From: Paludibacteraceae bacterium
GTDB taxonomy: Bacteria > Bacteroidota > Bacteroidia > Bacteroidales > Paludibacteraceae
DNA length: 39,534 nt
Direction of reading: 5' to 3'
Assembly (NCBI GenBank): GCA_016297215.1
Contig: JAEDGZ010000023.1
Span: 1 to 39,534 of the forward strand
Shown here: positions 1-6,354 of the stretch, one piece after another
Layout of the letters: each line of letters opens with the position of its first letter
How positions within the stretch are numbered: the stretch's first letter is position 1
Made by a program: the position numbers and the translations under genes
Notes under the pieces: generated by a model
The model's input: the letters and a program-made list of their open reading frames with translations, nothing else
Databases searched by the model: none
Told to the model about the DNA's origin: nothing

Positions 1-25
1 GGAGCGGTTCGGAGCAGCCGCGTCT

Positions 26-33
26 TACCTTTG
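26..33 (+). promoter_or_regulatory. Candidate -7 box (TACCTTTG)
   Basis: TACCTTTG fits the Bacteroidota -7 consensus TAnnTTTG. The matching -33 TTTG would lie at about position 2-6, where there is GAGCG, so only half of the promoter is supported. Transcription from here would run into the tandem repeat array. Confidence 0.25.
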
Positions 34-333
34 CAGTGAGAAAACAACCTCAACATACTCGAAAACGAAAAACTTTGCACTATGCAAGTAACGACTGCCC
101 CAAAAATCAATAAGCACCATGAAGCAGTTATACCAAATTATCGTGGGACGCGGTGCAAAGCCAATCGGCAGCGCAAGCCATACCTGCGAAGCCCTACCCT
201 ACAGCGGAACGGAGTGCAGCCGTGGGAGAGGCGGCAGGTATTCCGCTCTGTCTGACAGTACCATGCCGAGGACAAGTGTCCCGGCAAAGGGCTGGCAGGC
301 GTTTCATTGCGTTAGGGATAGTAAGGGAGCAGG
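34..333. other. Leader region before the repeat array, no convincing gene
   Basis: No recognisable gene. An open frame at 119-355 (78 codons, starting MKQLYQIIVGRG) has an ATG but runs into the repeats and resembles nothing I know. Several frames on both strands are open here because stop codons are rare in this GC-richer stretch, so openness is not evidence of coding. The first 17 bases of the window resemble, in reverse complement, the CTGTCCGAACCG segment that recurs between the repeats, so a further inverted unit may lie at the window edge. Confidence 0.4.
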
Positions 334-712
334 GCTGTCCGAAGCCGTTCTGTAACATTGCAAGCGAGGGACGAACCTGCAACGTGGAAGAAAGCGTGGG
401 TGGAACGCCGCTGTCCGAACCGTTCTGTAACATTGCAAGCGAGGGACGAACCTGCAACGTGGAAGAAAGCGAGGGTGGAACGATGCTGTCCGAACCGTTC
501 TGTAACATTGCAAGTGAGGGACGAACCTGCAACGCGAAAGGACGGAGAGGGAAAAGCAGCGGGTCCGCCCCGCTCTGTAACATTGCAAGTGAGGGACGAG
601 CCTGCAACGCGGAAGAACAGAGAGGAAAAAAGCGAGCGAGTCCGCCCCGCTCTGTAACATTGCAAGCGAGGGACGAACCTGCAACGTGGAAGAACGGTGA
701 GGGCGGAACCCC
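334..712. repeat. Tandem repeat array, five units of about 75 bp
   Basis: A 36-nt core beginning TCTGTAACATTGCAAG and ending CCTGCAACG starts at 349, 424, 499, 574 and 651, giving periods of 75, 75, 75 and 77. Each core is an interrupted palindrome (ACATTGCA ... TGCAACGT), so each unit can fold into a hairpin with one mismatch. The 39-41 nt between cores are also related to each other, especially in units 1 and 2, so this is a tandem repeat and not a CRISPR array. The period is divisible by three over the first four units, which keeps frames open on both strands as about 25-residue peptide repeats; these are probably not translated. Function unknown. Confidence 0.9.
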
Positions 713-910
713 TGAATAGCCCGACCTGAAAGGGAACGCCCAAAAGAAAAGTATTTTATCGGATAATTTAGACTATACCCTATTAAATGTCGTATACCAA
801 GTTTCTTTGAAAAAATTATATTGTATCCATACACATCCCCTTCAACAAATAAAACCAGTACATATAAACATTAATCGACTGATAAACAATACAATATAAA
901 TATTTGTACT

Positions 911-1060
911 GTTGAAAAGAATACTAAAAGAAAAAAAAATGTTGAAAAACAACTGTGCTTGTATCAAGTTGTTGAATCGTGTTGAAGCTTGTTGAGTGAG
1001 ATGCAAGGGTGCAATGTGCTATAATTCTACGTGTTGCAATTGTTGAATAAGTTGAAAGGC
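911..1060. repeat. Iteron-like cluster of GTTGAA motifs
   Basis: GTTGAA occurs at 911, 941, 971, 981, 1042 and 1051, with variants GTTGAG at 991 and GTTGCAA at 1033. The first five spacings are 30, 30, 10 and 10, and the last three are 9 and 9, so the sites fall on roughly the same face of the helix. The cluster sits in AT-rich DNA directly beyond the 3' end of the primase-helicase gene. By analogy with plasmid and satellite origins it could be the binding array of a replication protein. This is inference. The preceding 190 bases (720-910) hold nothing I recognise. Confidence 0.5.
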
Positions 1061-1090
1061 ATTTACGACTGCCAAAAGACTTACACACTA

Positions 1091-1121
1091 AAAAAAATGC
1101 CACCGCATAATATCGGTGGCA
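1091..1121 (-). terminator. Intrinsic terminator of the primase operon
   Basis: TGCCACCG (1098-1105) and CGGTGGCA (1114-1121) form a perfect 8-bp stem with an 8-nt loop. On the minus strand the stem is followed by a run of T (1097-1091). It lies 22 nt beyond the stop codon of the primase gene. Confidence 0.85.
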
Positions 1122-1142
1122 CATAATATGGTATTATAAATT

Positions 1143-4100
1143 TTATTCTTCGTAATCTACTCCAAGGTTAACACCAAACAACTCAACTATCTTATCATAA
1201 TCAAAGCAATAACATTGGTCCAGTATAGTTTCCGTTTTATTGCGTTCTATTCCGTCGCTACCTCGAGTAATACTTGTCATCGTATAACCTTGGATAATGT
1301 TACGAAAACGAAAACTTCGTTTCTTTCCTAAATAAGCGGGTGAGTTCTCCAGATAATATGAAAGAGAGGATTTGGGTAATAATGTCTCTCCCACTTTCTT
1401 GCCATGAATCTGATATAATTCAAAAATGCGCTTATAGCGTAAATACAGTATCTGCTTCGGAGACGAAAACTCTTGCACATAATTGCTGTTATCCACTTTC
1501 AGTTTATTATCCCACTGTAAACGATAATCTGCTTCCATAACGACTTGCCCTTCTTGGCGAAGATAGTTAACTATATCCCAGAAGGTGGCTATCTCGTTAT
1601 TGTGTTTCAATTCGCCATTTTGAGTTACCAAACCCCTAATGGCAACCGATAGTATATCTTGATACGTAAATGGCATATCTAATCTATCTTGTAAACACTG
1701 GAAAGCAGCAATTGGTATAATCCAATTTTTTAGGATTCGGTCTTCAACGACCGTGTCAGTAAGAGCGTTTTGTATATCATGAGTAACACGTGTGTAAGCG
1801 TCTTTGAAATTAGCATCAAAAAACGCCCGGTGTTGTAGCAATTGCAATGTTAGATGTGAGCATCCTAACTTTCGTACATTTACCAAATGATTAAACTGTT
1901 GCTTGGCTTCTGCGGTGAACTCCGATTTATTATAGCGCAGGAAGATGAAGCGTGAGAATAGCGCGATGTCGGCGGTCGCCATCTCTTGTCCCGAAAGGAT
2001 AACGCCACAATCTACGCGAGTAACCTCGCGTTTCTTGTCCTTATCCATGTTCATACGGTTACGCCCTGCGCCGTCCCACAGACCTTTCAGGAACTCCCGC
2101 TTGTCTATATCAATGGTGTTCTTGAACTCATCAATATGGACGAGTGCATTGGCGCATTGAGCGACCGTGTCCGCCAATGCCGGCAGCGTGGAATTTTGGA
2201 TGTTGGGCGGTGTGTTCTCAATGATGAAGAAGGACATCAGCGAGTGCCCAAGTTCTGACTTCCCTGAGCCTTTGGGCCCAAATAAGTTTAGAATAGGAAA
2301 AGATTTTGTATAAGCAGTAACAATATCTCGAAATAATGTTGCAATTAGAAAAGCCATCCCAATCTTGGCATTATCTCCGAAGACATCTATAAGTAGTGCT
2401 GTATATTCATTAAGCGAAATACTGCCCCAGTTCTTATGAACGAAATTTCGTTCAAATTGGAACAATGATTTCTGGCGTTTATACACAGAAGAGAATGCAG
2501 GCAAATAATGATTGCCCAAATCGCCAAGGCGTACAATCCCAAGTTCATCCGTTTGATGCCATTGTTTTCCATCAAATATACCATTACCAAAAGCATAAAA
2601 TCCGTGCTCTTGCCATCCTAATTGGCTAATCGGCTCTGCTGTTTCTGTAGCCTTGTAAAGGAATTGCTTCAATCGAGTCAGTTGTTCTTCTTTTGCTAAC
2701 CATATATAGTTACCGACACTTTCTATCTTTTGTTTGAAACGGCTTAGACTAACAAGGTCTTCTGATTTAAACTCAATGATTCTTTTCTCTCCATCCTCAT
2801 TTTCCACCTCAAATAAACGGAGGGCAGATGAGCCGCCATCGGAAATATGAAAAAGCGGCTTCATAATAAAATTAGACCATTTAATAGTTTTTCCATTTTG
2901 TCCAATAGAAATATAGGAATGTCCCGAGGCTTGGAAACCGTATCTGTCAAATAAATCAAGATATATAGTATTCTTGTTATCGCTCTTCAATGTTTCTTCG
3001 CATCGTTTGCGTTTCGCTTCCCGTATAGCTTTATTCCACATGGACTTTCCTTTGATGACATCATTCAGCAGATTGACATATCTGTCTATCTCATGGTCAC
3101 GTTCCAAACGTGCTAATAAAGCTGCAACTGTCTCAACAACCGAATTAGGAGACATATCTTGCTTTTGCAACAGTTTCTGAGCATACCATACGGGAAAATC
3201 TTGTGTTTCTAAGTCATCATATATCACACGGGACCTACAATAAGAATCAGGATCCTGTTTATTACCATCCGGTCCGAGCGGTATTTCTTTAATGTATACT
3301 TCAAAACCGAGATTCCAAGCGCTGCAAGCCGATTTGATAACTTTGCTGATGCCTGTACCATAAGGAGTTCCAACCCTTGGACAATCTGCGTCCGGAAGAA
3401 AAAGAAGTTTTGATGCGGAGCGGTTCAAGATTGCAAATTGGTCATCTGTCCAATCAGAGCCAAGGGAAGCGACAACATTAAGAACTCCAATAGATTGTAA
3501 ATGTAGTACATCCGGAGCACCCTCAACCAAGACAAACATACCTTCTTTTGTACCAACTCGCCATGCCACATCCATTCCAAAAATCGTCTTGCTCTTTTGA
3601 TATAATAAAGATGATGTAGAATTTAGATATTTTGGTGTCTTGTCATCTTCGGACAGTGTCCTACCGGTATACCCAATAACCCTTCCAAATTTGTCTCTGA
3701 TGGGGATCATGATACGTCCTCGGAAAAAATCATACTCCTTGCCTGATTTGTCCGATAATGCAATCAACCCGACCTCTTTCATAAGTTCATTTGAGAGACC
3801 TTGCTGACGGGCATAATTAACCAGTCCTTGCCATGAATTAGGCGCATAACCTATACCTTGCTCCATACAGAATTCTTTTCCCCATCGATTATACGCATAC
3901 TCCAGCGCTTGGTGGGCTTCTGTTGTTTGTTGCTGCAGTTGTTGTTCATAATAATGTTGTACGGAGCTATATATCACCAATAAAGCCTCGCGCTTACGTT
4001 CAGTTTCGCGTTGCTCCTGTGTATGTTCATCTGCACGTTCCTCTATGGTAACGCCACATCGTTTGGCGAGGTAACGCACAGCCTGCAGGAAAGACATTCC

Positions 4101-4328
4101 ATTCTTCTTCATAACAAACGCGATAGCATCACCGCCTTCATCACAAGCACCAAAGCAACGCCAACGATTTGTTATAGTGTTAATGAAAAAAGAAGGAGTC
4201 TTTTCCTTATGAAATGGGCAACAACACCGTTGTCGAACACCGGTCCCTTGAAATGTAGCATGTTCTCCAACAACCGACTTAATGTCAGTACGTAATAGAA
4301 TTTGCTCTATGGTTGAGTTAGGAATCAT
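1143..4328 (-). CDS. DnaG-type primase fused to AAA+/helicase-like domain
   Basis: A 1061-residue replication protein expected to make primers and probably unwind DNA for a mobile element. The N-terminus carries a CHC2-type zinc finger (C37, H40, C58, C62), then the DnaG core signature around 200-225 (RGRIMIPIRD, then GYTGRTL), then a Toprim fold with E269-G270 and D312-A-D314. A long middle segment leads to an ATPase domain with Walker A GPKGSGKS (684-691), Walker B LVHIDEF (729-735), a sensor-like CGVILSGQ (774-781) and a candidate arginine finger at R793. This is far longer than housekeeping DnaG and has a different C-terminus. It resembles the primase-helicase proteins of phages, satellites and integrative elements. 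The start lies 2 nt after the stop of the 69-aa gene, so the two are co-transcribed. The exact family of the ATPase domain (DUF927-like or SF3-like) is not settled. Confidence 0.85.
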   Translation of the reverse strand: MIPNSTIEQILLRTDIKSVVGEHATFQGTGVRQRCCCPFHKEKTPSFFINTITNRWRCFGACDEGGDAIAFVMKKNGMSFLQAVRYLAKRCGVTIEERADEHTQEQRETERKREALLVIYSSVQHYYEQQLQQQTTEAHQALEYAYNRWGKEFCMEQGIGYAPNSWQGLVNYARQQGLSNELMKEVGLIALSDKSGKEYDFFRGRIMIPIRDKFGRVIGYTGRTLSEDDKTPKYLNSTSSLLYQKSKTIFGMDVAWRVGTKEGMFVLVEGAPDVLHLQSIGVLNVVASLGSDWTDDQFAILNRSASKLLFLPDADCPRVGTPYGTGISKVIKSACSAWNLGFEVYIKEIPLGPDGNKQDPDSYCRSRVIYDDLETQDFPVWYAQKLLQKQDMSPNSVVETVAALLARLERDHEIDRYVNLLNDVIKGKSMWNKAIREAKRKRCEETLKSDNKNTIYLDLFDRYGFQASGHSYISIGQNGKTIKWSNFIMKPLFHISDGGSSALRLFEVENEDGEKRIIEFKSEDLVSLSRFKQKIESVGNYIWLAKEEQLTRLKQFLYKATETAEPISQLGWQEHGFYAFGNGIFDGKQWHQTDELGIVRLGDLGNHYLPAFSSVYKRQKSLFQFERNFVHKNWGSISLNEYTALLIDVFGDNAKIGMAFLIATLFRDIVTAYTKSFPILNLFGPKGSGKSELGHSLMSFFIIENTPPNIQNSTLPALADTVAQCANALVHIDEFKNTIDIDKREFLKGLWDGAGRNRMNMDKDKKREVTRVDCGVILSGQEMATADIALFSRFIFLRYNKSEFTAEAKQQFNHLVNVRKLGCSHLTLQLLQHRAFFDANFKDAYTRVTHDIQNALTDTVVEDRILKNWIIPIAAFQCLQDRLDMPFTYQDILSVAIRGLVTQNGELKHNNEIATFWDIVNYLRQEGQVVMEADYRLQWDNKLKVDNSNYVQEFSSPKQILYLRYKRIFELYQIHGKKVGETLLPKSSLSYYLENSPAYLGKKRSFRFRNIIQGYTMTSITRGSDGIERNKTETILDQCYCFDYDKIVELFGVNLGVDYEE

Positions 4329-4330
4329 GG

Positions 4331-4540
4331 TTAGCAGTTTTTATGTTCATACTTCCGGCATATATTATGCAGGGCTTTCACTTCCCACTGCCGTAAACCG
4401 ACGGCATTGTTAATCTTGTTGTAGAAGGTAGATTTACTCCAGCCAAAGACTGCCATACACTCCTCTTTGAAGTGTCTTTTTTCATGGCTCAACATTCTGC
4501 GATATATGCGCAAAAAGTCGGTGTAGTTGTAGTGTAACAT
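4331..4540 (-). CDS. Small putative HTH protein upstream of primase
   Basis: A 69-residue basic protein. Residues about 27-62 (MAVFGWSKSTFYNKINNA, then an E and an alanine-leucine-rich helix) read like a helix-turn-helix of the Cro/AlpA size class: a SKSTFYNKI recognition-helix pattern followed by another helix. It ends 2 nt before the primase ATG. Phage satellites commonly encode a small DNA-binding regulator directly upstream of a primase-replicase gene, and that role is plausible here. The family is not recognised with certainty, and it could equally be a replication accessory protein. Confidence 0.6.
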   Translation of the reverse strand: MLHYNYTDFLRIYRRMLSHEKRHFKEECMAVFGWSKSTFYNKINNAVGLRQWEVKALHNICRKYEHKNC

Positions 4541-4583
4541 GATATATAATATTTTGATTATCAGAATGATATAGTTTAAAAGT

Positions 4584-4730
4584 TTACAAAACTAAACTTT
4601 GGGACAATCTTATACGAAAATCAGTTTTAGCTTTTTGGGCTAAAACTGATTTCCATTTTTCTAATATTTCTCTTACGGATAAGTCCGCTAAATAACTGAT
4701 TTCATGCGAAATCAATACATATTTCCTCAT
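4584..4730 (-). CDS. Small ORF, 48 aa, first gene of the primase operon
   Basis: An ATG at 4730 opens a frame of 48 codons ending in TAA at 4584-4586. It begins MRKYVLISHEISYLADLSVR and is amphipathic and lysine-rich, with a composition unlike random AT-rich DNA. It starts about 40 nt downstream of the predicted start of transcription of a consensus promoter and ends 43 nt before the 69-aa gene in the same direction. A 14-bp inverted repeat (4618-4652) lies inside the frame, so the region may instead be, or also be, a regulatory leader. No homologue is recognised. No clear ribosome binding site is seen, which is usual in this phylum. Confidence 0.45.
   Translation of the reverse strand: MRKYVLISHEISYLADLSVREILEKWKSVLAQKAKTDFRIRLSQSLVL
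4618..4652. promoter_or_regulatory. 14-bp perfect inverted repeat in the operon leader
   Basis: AAATCAGTTTTAGC (4618-4631) and its exact complement (4639-4652) are separated by 7 nt. On the plus strand it is followed by a T-rich stretch (TTCCATTTTT), on the minus strand by TTTTCG. It lies inside the 48-aa frame and just upstream of a weak secondary promoter (TTCG-N20-TAGTTTTG, 4587-4618, minus) for the 69-aa gene. It could act as an attenuator, a bidirectional terminator or an operator. Confidence 0.6.
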
Positions 4731-4775
4731 ATTATATTACATCAGATATTGAACGATCGATTCTAAAAACACTGC

Positions 4776-4807
4776 AAAATTACAACTTTTTTTCCACCTG
4801 TCCAAAT
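4776..4807 (-). promoter_or_regulatory. Consensus promoter for the primase operon
   Basis: On the minus strand TTTG (4807-4804), a 20-nt spacer and TAATTTTG (4783-4776) match the Bacteroidota promoter exactly. Transcription should start near 4769 and read the 48-aa ORF, the 69-aa gene and the primase. Confidence 0.75.
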
Positions 4808-4847
4808 CTTACACTGACTCATATCACTCTTGATTTCCTCCATTTTT

Positions 4848-4860
4848 CCAATTATTGGAT
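4848..4860. promoter_or_regulatory. 13-bp palindrome TCCAATTATTGGA
   Basis: An odd-length perfect palindrome about 40 bp upstream of the -33 box of the primase operon and about 107 bp upstream of the plus-strand -33 box at 4967. The complementary version, TCCAATAATTGGA, occurs at 8505-8517 beyond the defence genes. It may be an operator. The rest of 4808-5025 is AT-rich, and apart from the promoter at 4967 nothing else is recognised in it. Confidence 0.35.
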
Positions 4861-4966
4861 TTCCAAAATCTACAATTAGAAGACATAAGATGCTTAATTT
4901 CAACAGTTTTACTCAATCATCCTTTTGAAAAGCATATCTAAAAGTTCTACCTTAAAAATTGCAAAA

Positions 4967-4997
4967 TTTGTAACTTTTTTCATTTTCTGTACTTTTG
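4967..4997 (+). promoter_or_regulatory. Consensus promoter facing the defence operon, upstream of the IS
   Basis: TTTG (4967-4970), a 19-nt spacer and TACTTTTG (4990-4997). Before the IS inserted, this promoter would have read directly toward rloA through a leader of roughly 150 nt. Now the IS, with its strong hairpin, lies in between. Confidence 0.55.
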
Positions 4998-5025
4998 TCC
5001 AAATTTTGGAAAAACAATCATCGTT

Positions 5026-5040
5026 CTTGCTCTTAAAAGT
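5026..5040. repeat. Left copy of the 15-bp target site duplication
   Basis: CTTGCTCTTAAAAGT directly abuts the left end of the IS and is repeated exactly at 6228-6242 on its right side. This shows that the element arrived by transposition and defines its borders. Confidence 0.85.
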
Positions 5041-5070
5041 ATAGTGTCCATTTAGAAACGCAATTTTTCT

Positions 5071-5119
5071 TCCCCCTGTTAGCCCTGTGGAGGGTACCGA
5101 AACAGGGCTAACAGGGGGA
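5071..5119. terminator. 18-bp stem-loop near the left IS end
   Basis: The arms at 5071-5088 (CCCCCTGTTAGCCCTGT preceded by T) and 5102-5119 are perfectly complementary around a 13-nt loop. Such hairpins near IS ends are known to protect transposase genes from transcription entering from outside, and that is the likely role here. The arms covary with the hairpin of the second copy. Confidence 0.7.
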
Positions 5120-5182
5120 GGAAAAAGACAAAATACAAAATGGAGGTCTAAAGTAAATGCAATGCAAAAAAACAGGAAAGGA

Positions 5183-5214
5183 TTTGCTCCTTTCCCGGAA
5201 AATAGTTAATTTTG
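5183..5214 (+). promoter_or_regulatory. Transposase promoter
   Basis: TTTG (5183-5186), a 20-nt spacer and TAATTTTG (5207-5214). Transcription would start within a few bases of the ATG at 5224, so the transcript should be almost leaderless. Confidence 0.75.
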
Positions 5215-5223
5215 CATTTGCAT

Positions 5224-6189
5224 ATGGCTAAACAACTAAATTCGGAGCAAAGGTACTTAATTTATGTGGATTTACAAAGCAAACTTACAAAAAAAAGTAT
5301 CGCACAAAGAATTGGCGTTCATCCCTCGACCATCACGCGTGAGGTAAGACGCAACGCCAACCGCGATAATCAGTATGTTTTTTGTGTTGCCCAAGAGAAA
5401 TGCCAAAAGCGCAAGCATAGTACCTTACCTAATCACCGCAAGGATGACCTTTTGTGGTGGCGTGTTGAACAGATGATTATAGAGGACAATTGGTCTCCCC
5501 GTCAGATAAGCGGTGTCCTTGCCAAAGAGGGCATCCATATCTGCCACCAGACCATCTATAATTATGTACACAAAAACAAAGAACGGCTAAGCCAATATCT
5601 GCCGCATAAACTGTGTTATCGGAGAAGAGAAAAGAAACAACACCGTCTTACCAAAGCGACCAATATCCCGAATAGAACAAGCATTCATGAGCGTCCTGCG
5701 GAAGCCAATGGCAAACGCTTTGGAGACTGGGAGATGGATTTGATAGTGGATAGTTGTCAGCGTGTGATACTGACGTTGGTGGAACGGAGTACCAACTTCC
5801 TAATGATGGAGAAGATAAAGACAGGCAAGAAATCGGAGCCTATCGCCAAGACGGTTGTGAGGCTGCTCATGCCATATCGGAAGACTGTAAAAACCATCAC
5901 TACGGATAACGGAAGTGAATTTGCATCACATCAACTAATTACCAAAGGCTTGCACATGAAAGGCAAAGACGATGTGATTGTCTATTTTGCGGATGCATAC
6001 TCCTCGTGGCAGAAAGGATGTGTAGAAAACACCAATAAACTCATACGACGATACATACCAAAACATACCAACTTTAACCTTGTCTCACCACAGAAAATAA
6101 TGAACATCCAGAAGAAGTTAAACAACAGACCCAGAGAAAAATTGAACTTTGACACACCTAAATTTTGCTTCTTCGAACATTTTTACTAA
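5224..6189 (+). CDS. IS30-family transposase
   Basis: A 321-residue DDE transposase when started at the ATG at 5224; an upstream TTG at 5212 overlaps the -7 box and is unlikely. An N-terminal helix-turn-helix (about 22-45, KSIAQRIGVHPSTITREV) is followed by a second DNA-binding region (about 90-115, WSPRQISGVL). The catalytic core has GDWEMD (D172), TTDNGSEF (D228) and GCVENTN (E268). It mobilises the element at 5041-6227. All motifs are intact, so it is probably active. Confidence 0.93.
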   Translation: MAKQLNSEQRYLIYVDLQSKLTKKSIAQRIGVHPSTITREVRRNANRDNQYVFCVAQEKCQKRKHSTLPNHRKDDLLWWRVEQMIIEDNWSPRQISGVLAKEGIHICHQTIYNYVHKNKERLSQYLPHKLCYRRREKKQHRLTKATNIPNRTSIHERPAEANGKRFGDWEMDLIVDSCQRVILTLVERSTNFLMMEKIKTGKKSEPIAKTVVRLLMPYRKTVKTITTDNGSEFASHQLITKGLHMKGKDDVIVYFADAYSSWQKGCVENTNKLIRRYIPKHTNFNLVSPQKIMNIQKKLNNRPREKLNFDTPKFCFFEHFY

Positions 6190-6194
6190 CTTTG
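6164..6194 (+). promoter_or_regulatory. Outward promoter at the right IS end
   Basis: TTTG (6164-6167), a 19-nt spacer and TAACTTTG (6187-6194) form a full Bacteroidota promoter that overlaps the end of the transposase gene and points out of the IS toward rloA, 161 bp away. The same arrangement is kept in the second IS copy (9104-9134, minus). IS-borne outward promoters are known in this phylum. Confidence 0.65.
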
Positions 6195-6227
6195 CACGCT
6201 AAATTGCATTTGCTAATAGACAGTACA

Positions 6228-6242
6228 CTTGCTCTTAAAAGT
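6228..6242. repeat. Right copy of the 15-bp target site duplication
   Basis: An exact repeat of the sequence at 5026-5040 that marks the right IS junction. IS30-family elements usually give much shorter duplications of 2-3 bp, so 15 bp is noteworthy. Confidence 0.85.
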
Positions 6243-6291
6243 GAAAAAATCACGAGAAACTTAGTAAAATATGAAGATTTTTAGAAAAAGA

Positions 6292-6323
6292 TTTGTATAT
6301 ATGAGCAAATTTCACTAATTTTG
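6292..6323 (+). promoter_or_regulatory. Native promoter of the rloAB operon
   Basis: TTTG (6292-6295), a 20-nt spacer and TAATTTTG (6316-6323). Transcription would start near 6330, about 25 nt before the rloA ATG. Confidence 0.75.
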
Positions 6324-6340
6324 CAGCGATTATTTAAAAT

Positions 6341-6346
6341 AGGAGG
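6341..6346 (+). promoter_or_regulatory. Perfect Shine-Dalgarno AGGAGG before rloA
   Basis: AGGAGG ends 8 nt before the ATG at 6355. Bacteroidota genes rarely use such strong sites, and the other genes checked in this window lack one. The site favours 6355 over the out-of-frame ATG at 6350. Confidence 0.7.
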
Positions 6347-6354
6347 CAAATGTT

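Larger units (their letters stand above)
5041..6227 (+). mobile_element. IS30-family insertion sequence, intact copy (about 1187 bp)
   Basis: The borders are set by the 15-bp direct repeats. The ends are imperfect inverted repeats: TAGTGTCCATTTAG from 5042 inward pairs with TACTGTCTATTAGC read inward from 6225, and both continue into GCAATTT, giving about 20 matches in 25. The element carries one full-length DDE transposase, a strong hairpin near the left end, an internal promoter and an outward-facing promoter at the right end. A second, decayed copy lies at 9071-10252 in the opposite orientation. Confidence 0.92.

Noticed and set aside
334..712. CRISPR array with 36-nt repeats and about 39-nt spacers
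   Set aside because: The putative spacers are clearly related to each other in sequence, and there are no cas genes in the window. This is a tandem repeat.
153..834. Protein-coding genes over the tandem repeats (up to 188 aa on plus, 176 aa on minus)
   Set aside because: Frames are open on both strands only because the unit length is a multiple of three and stops are rare. They overlap each other and resemble no protein family.
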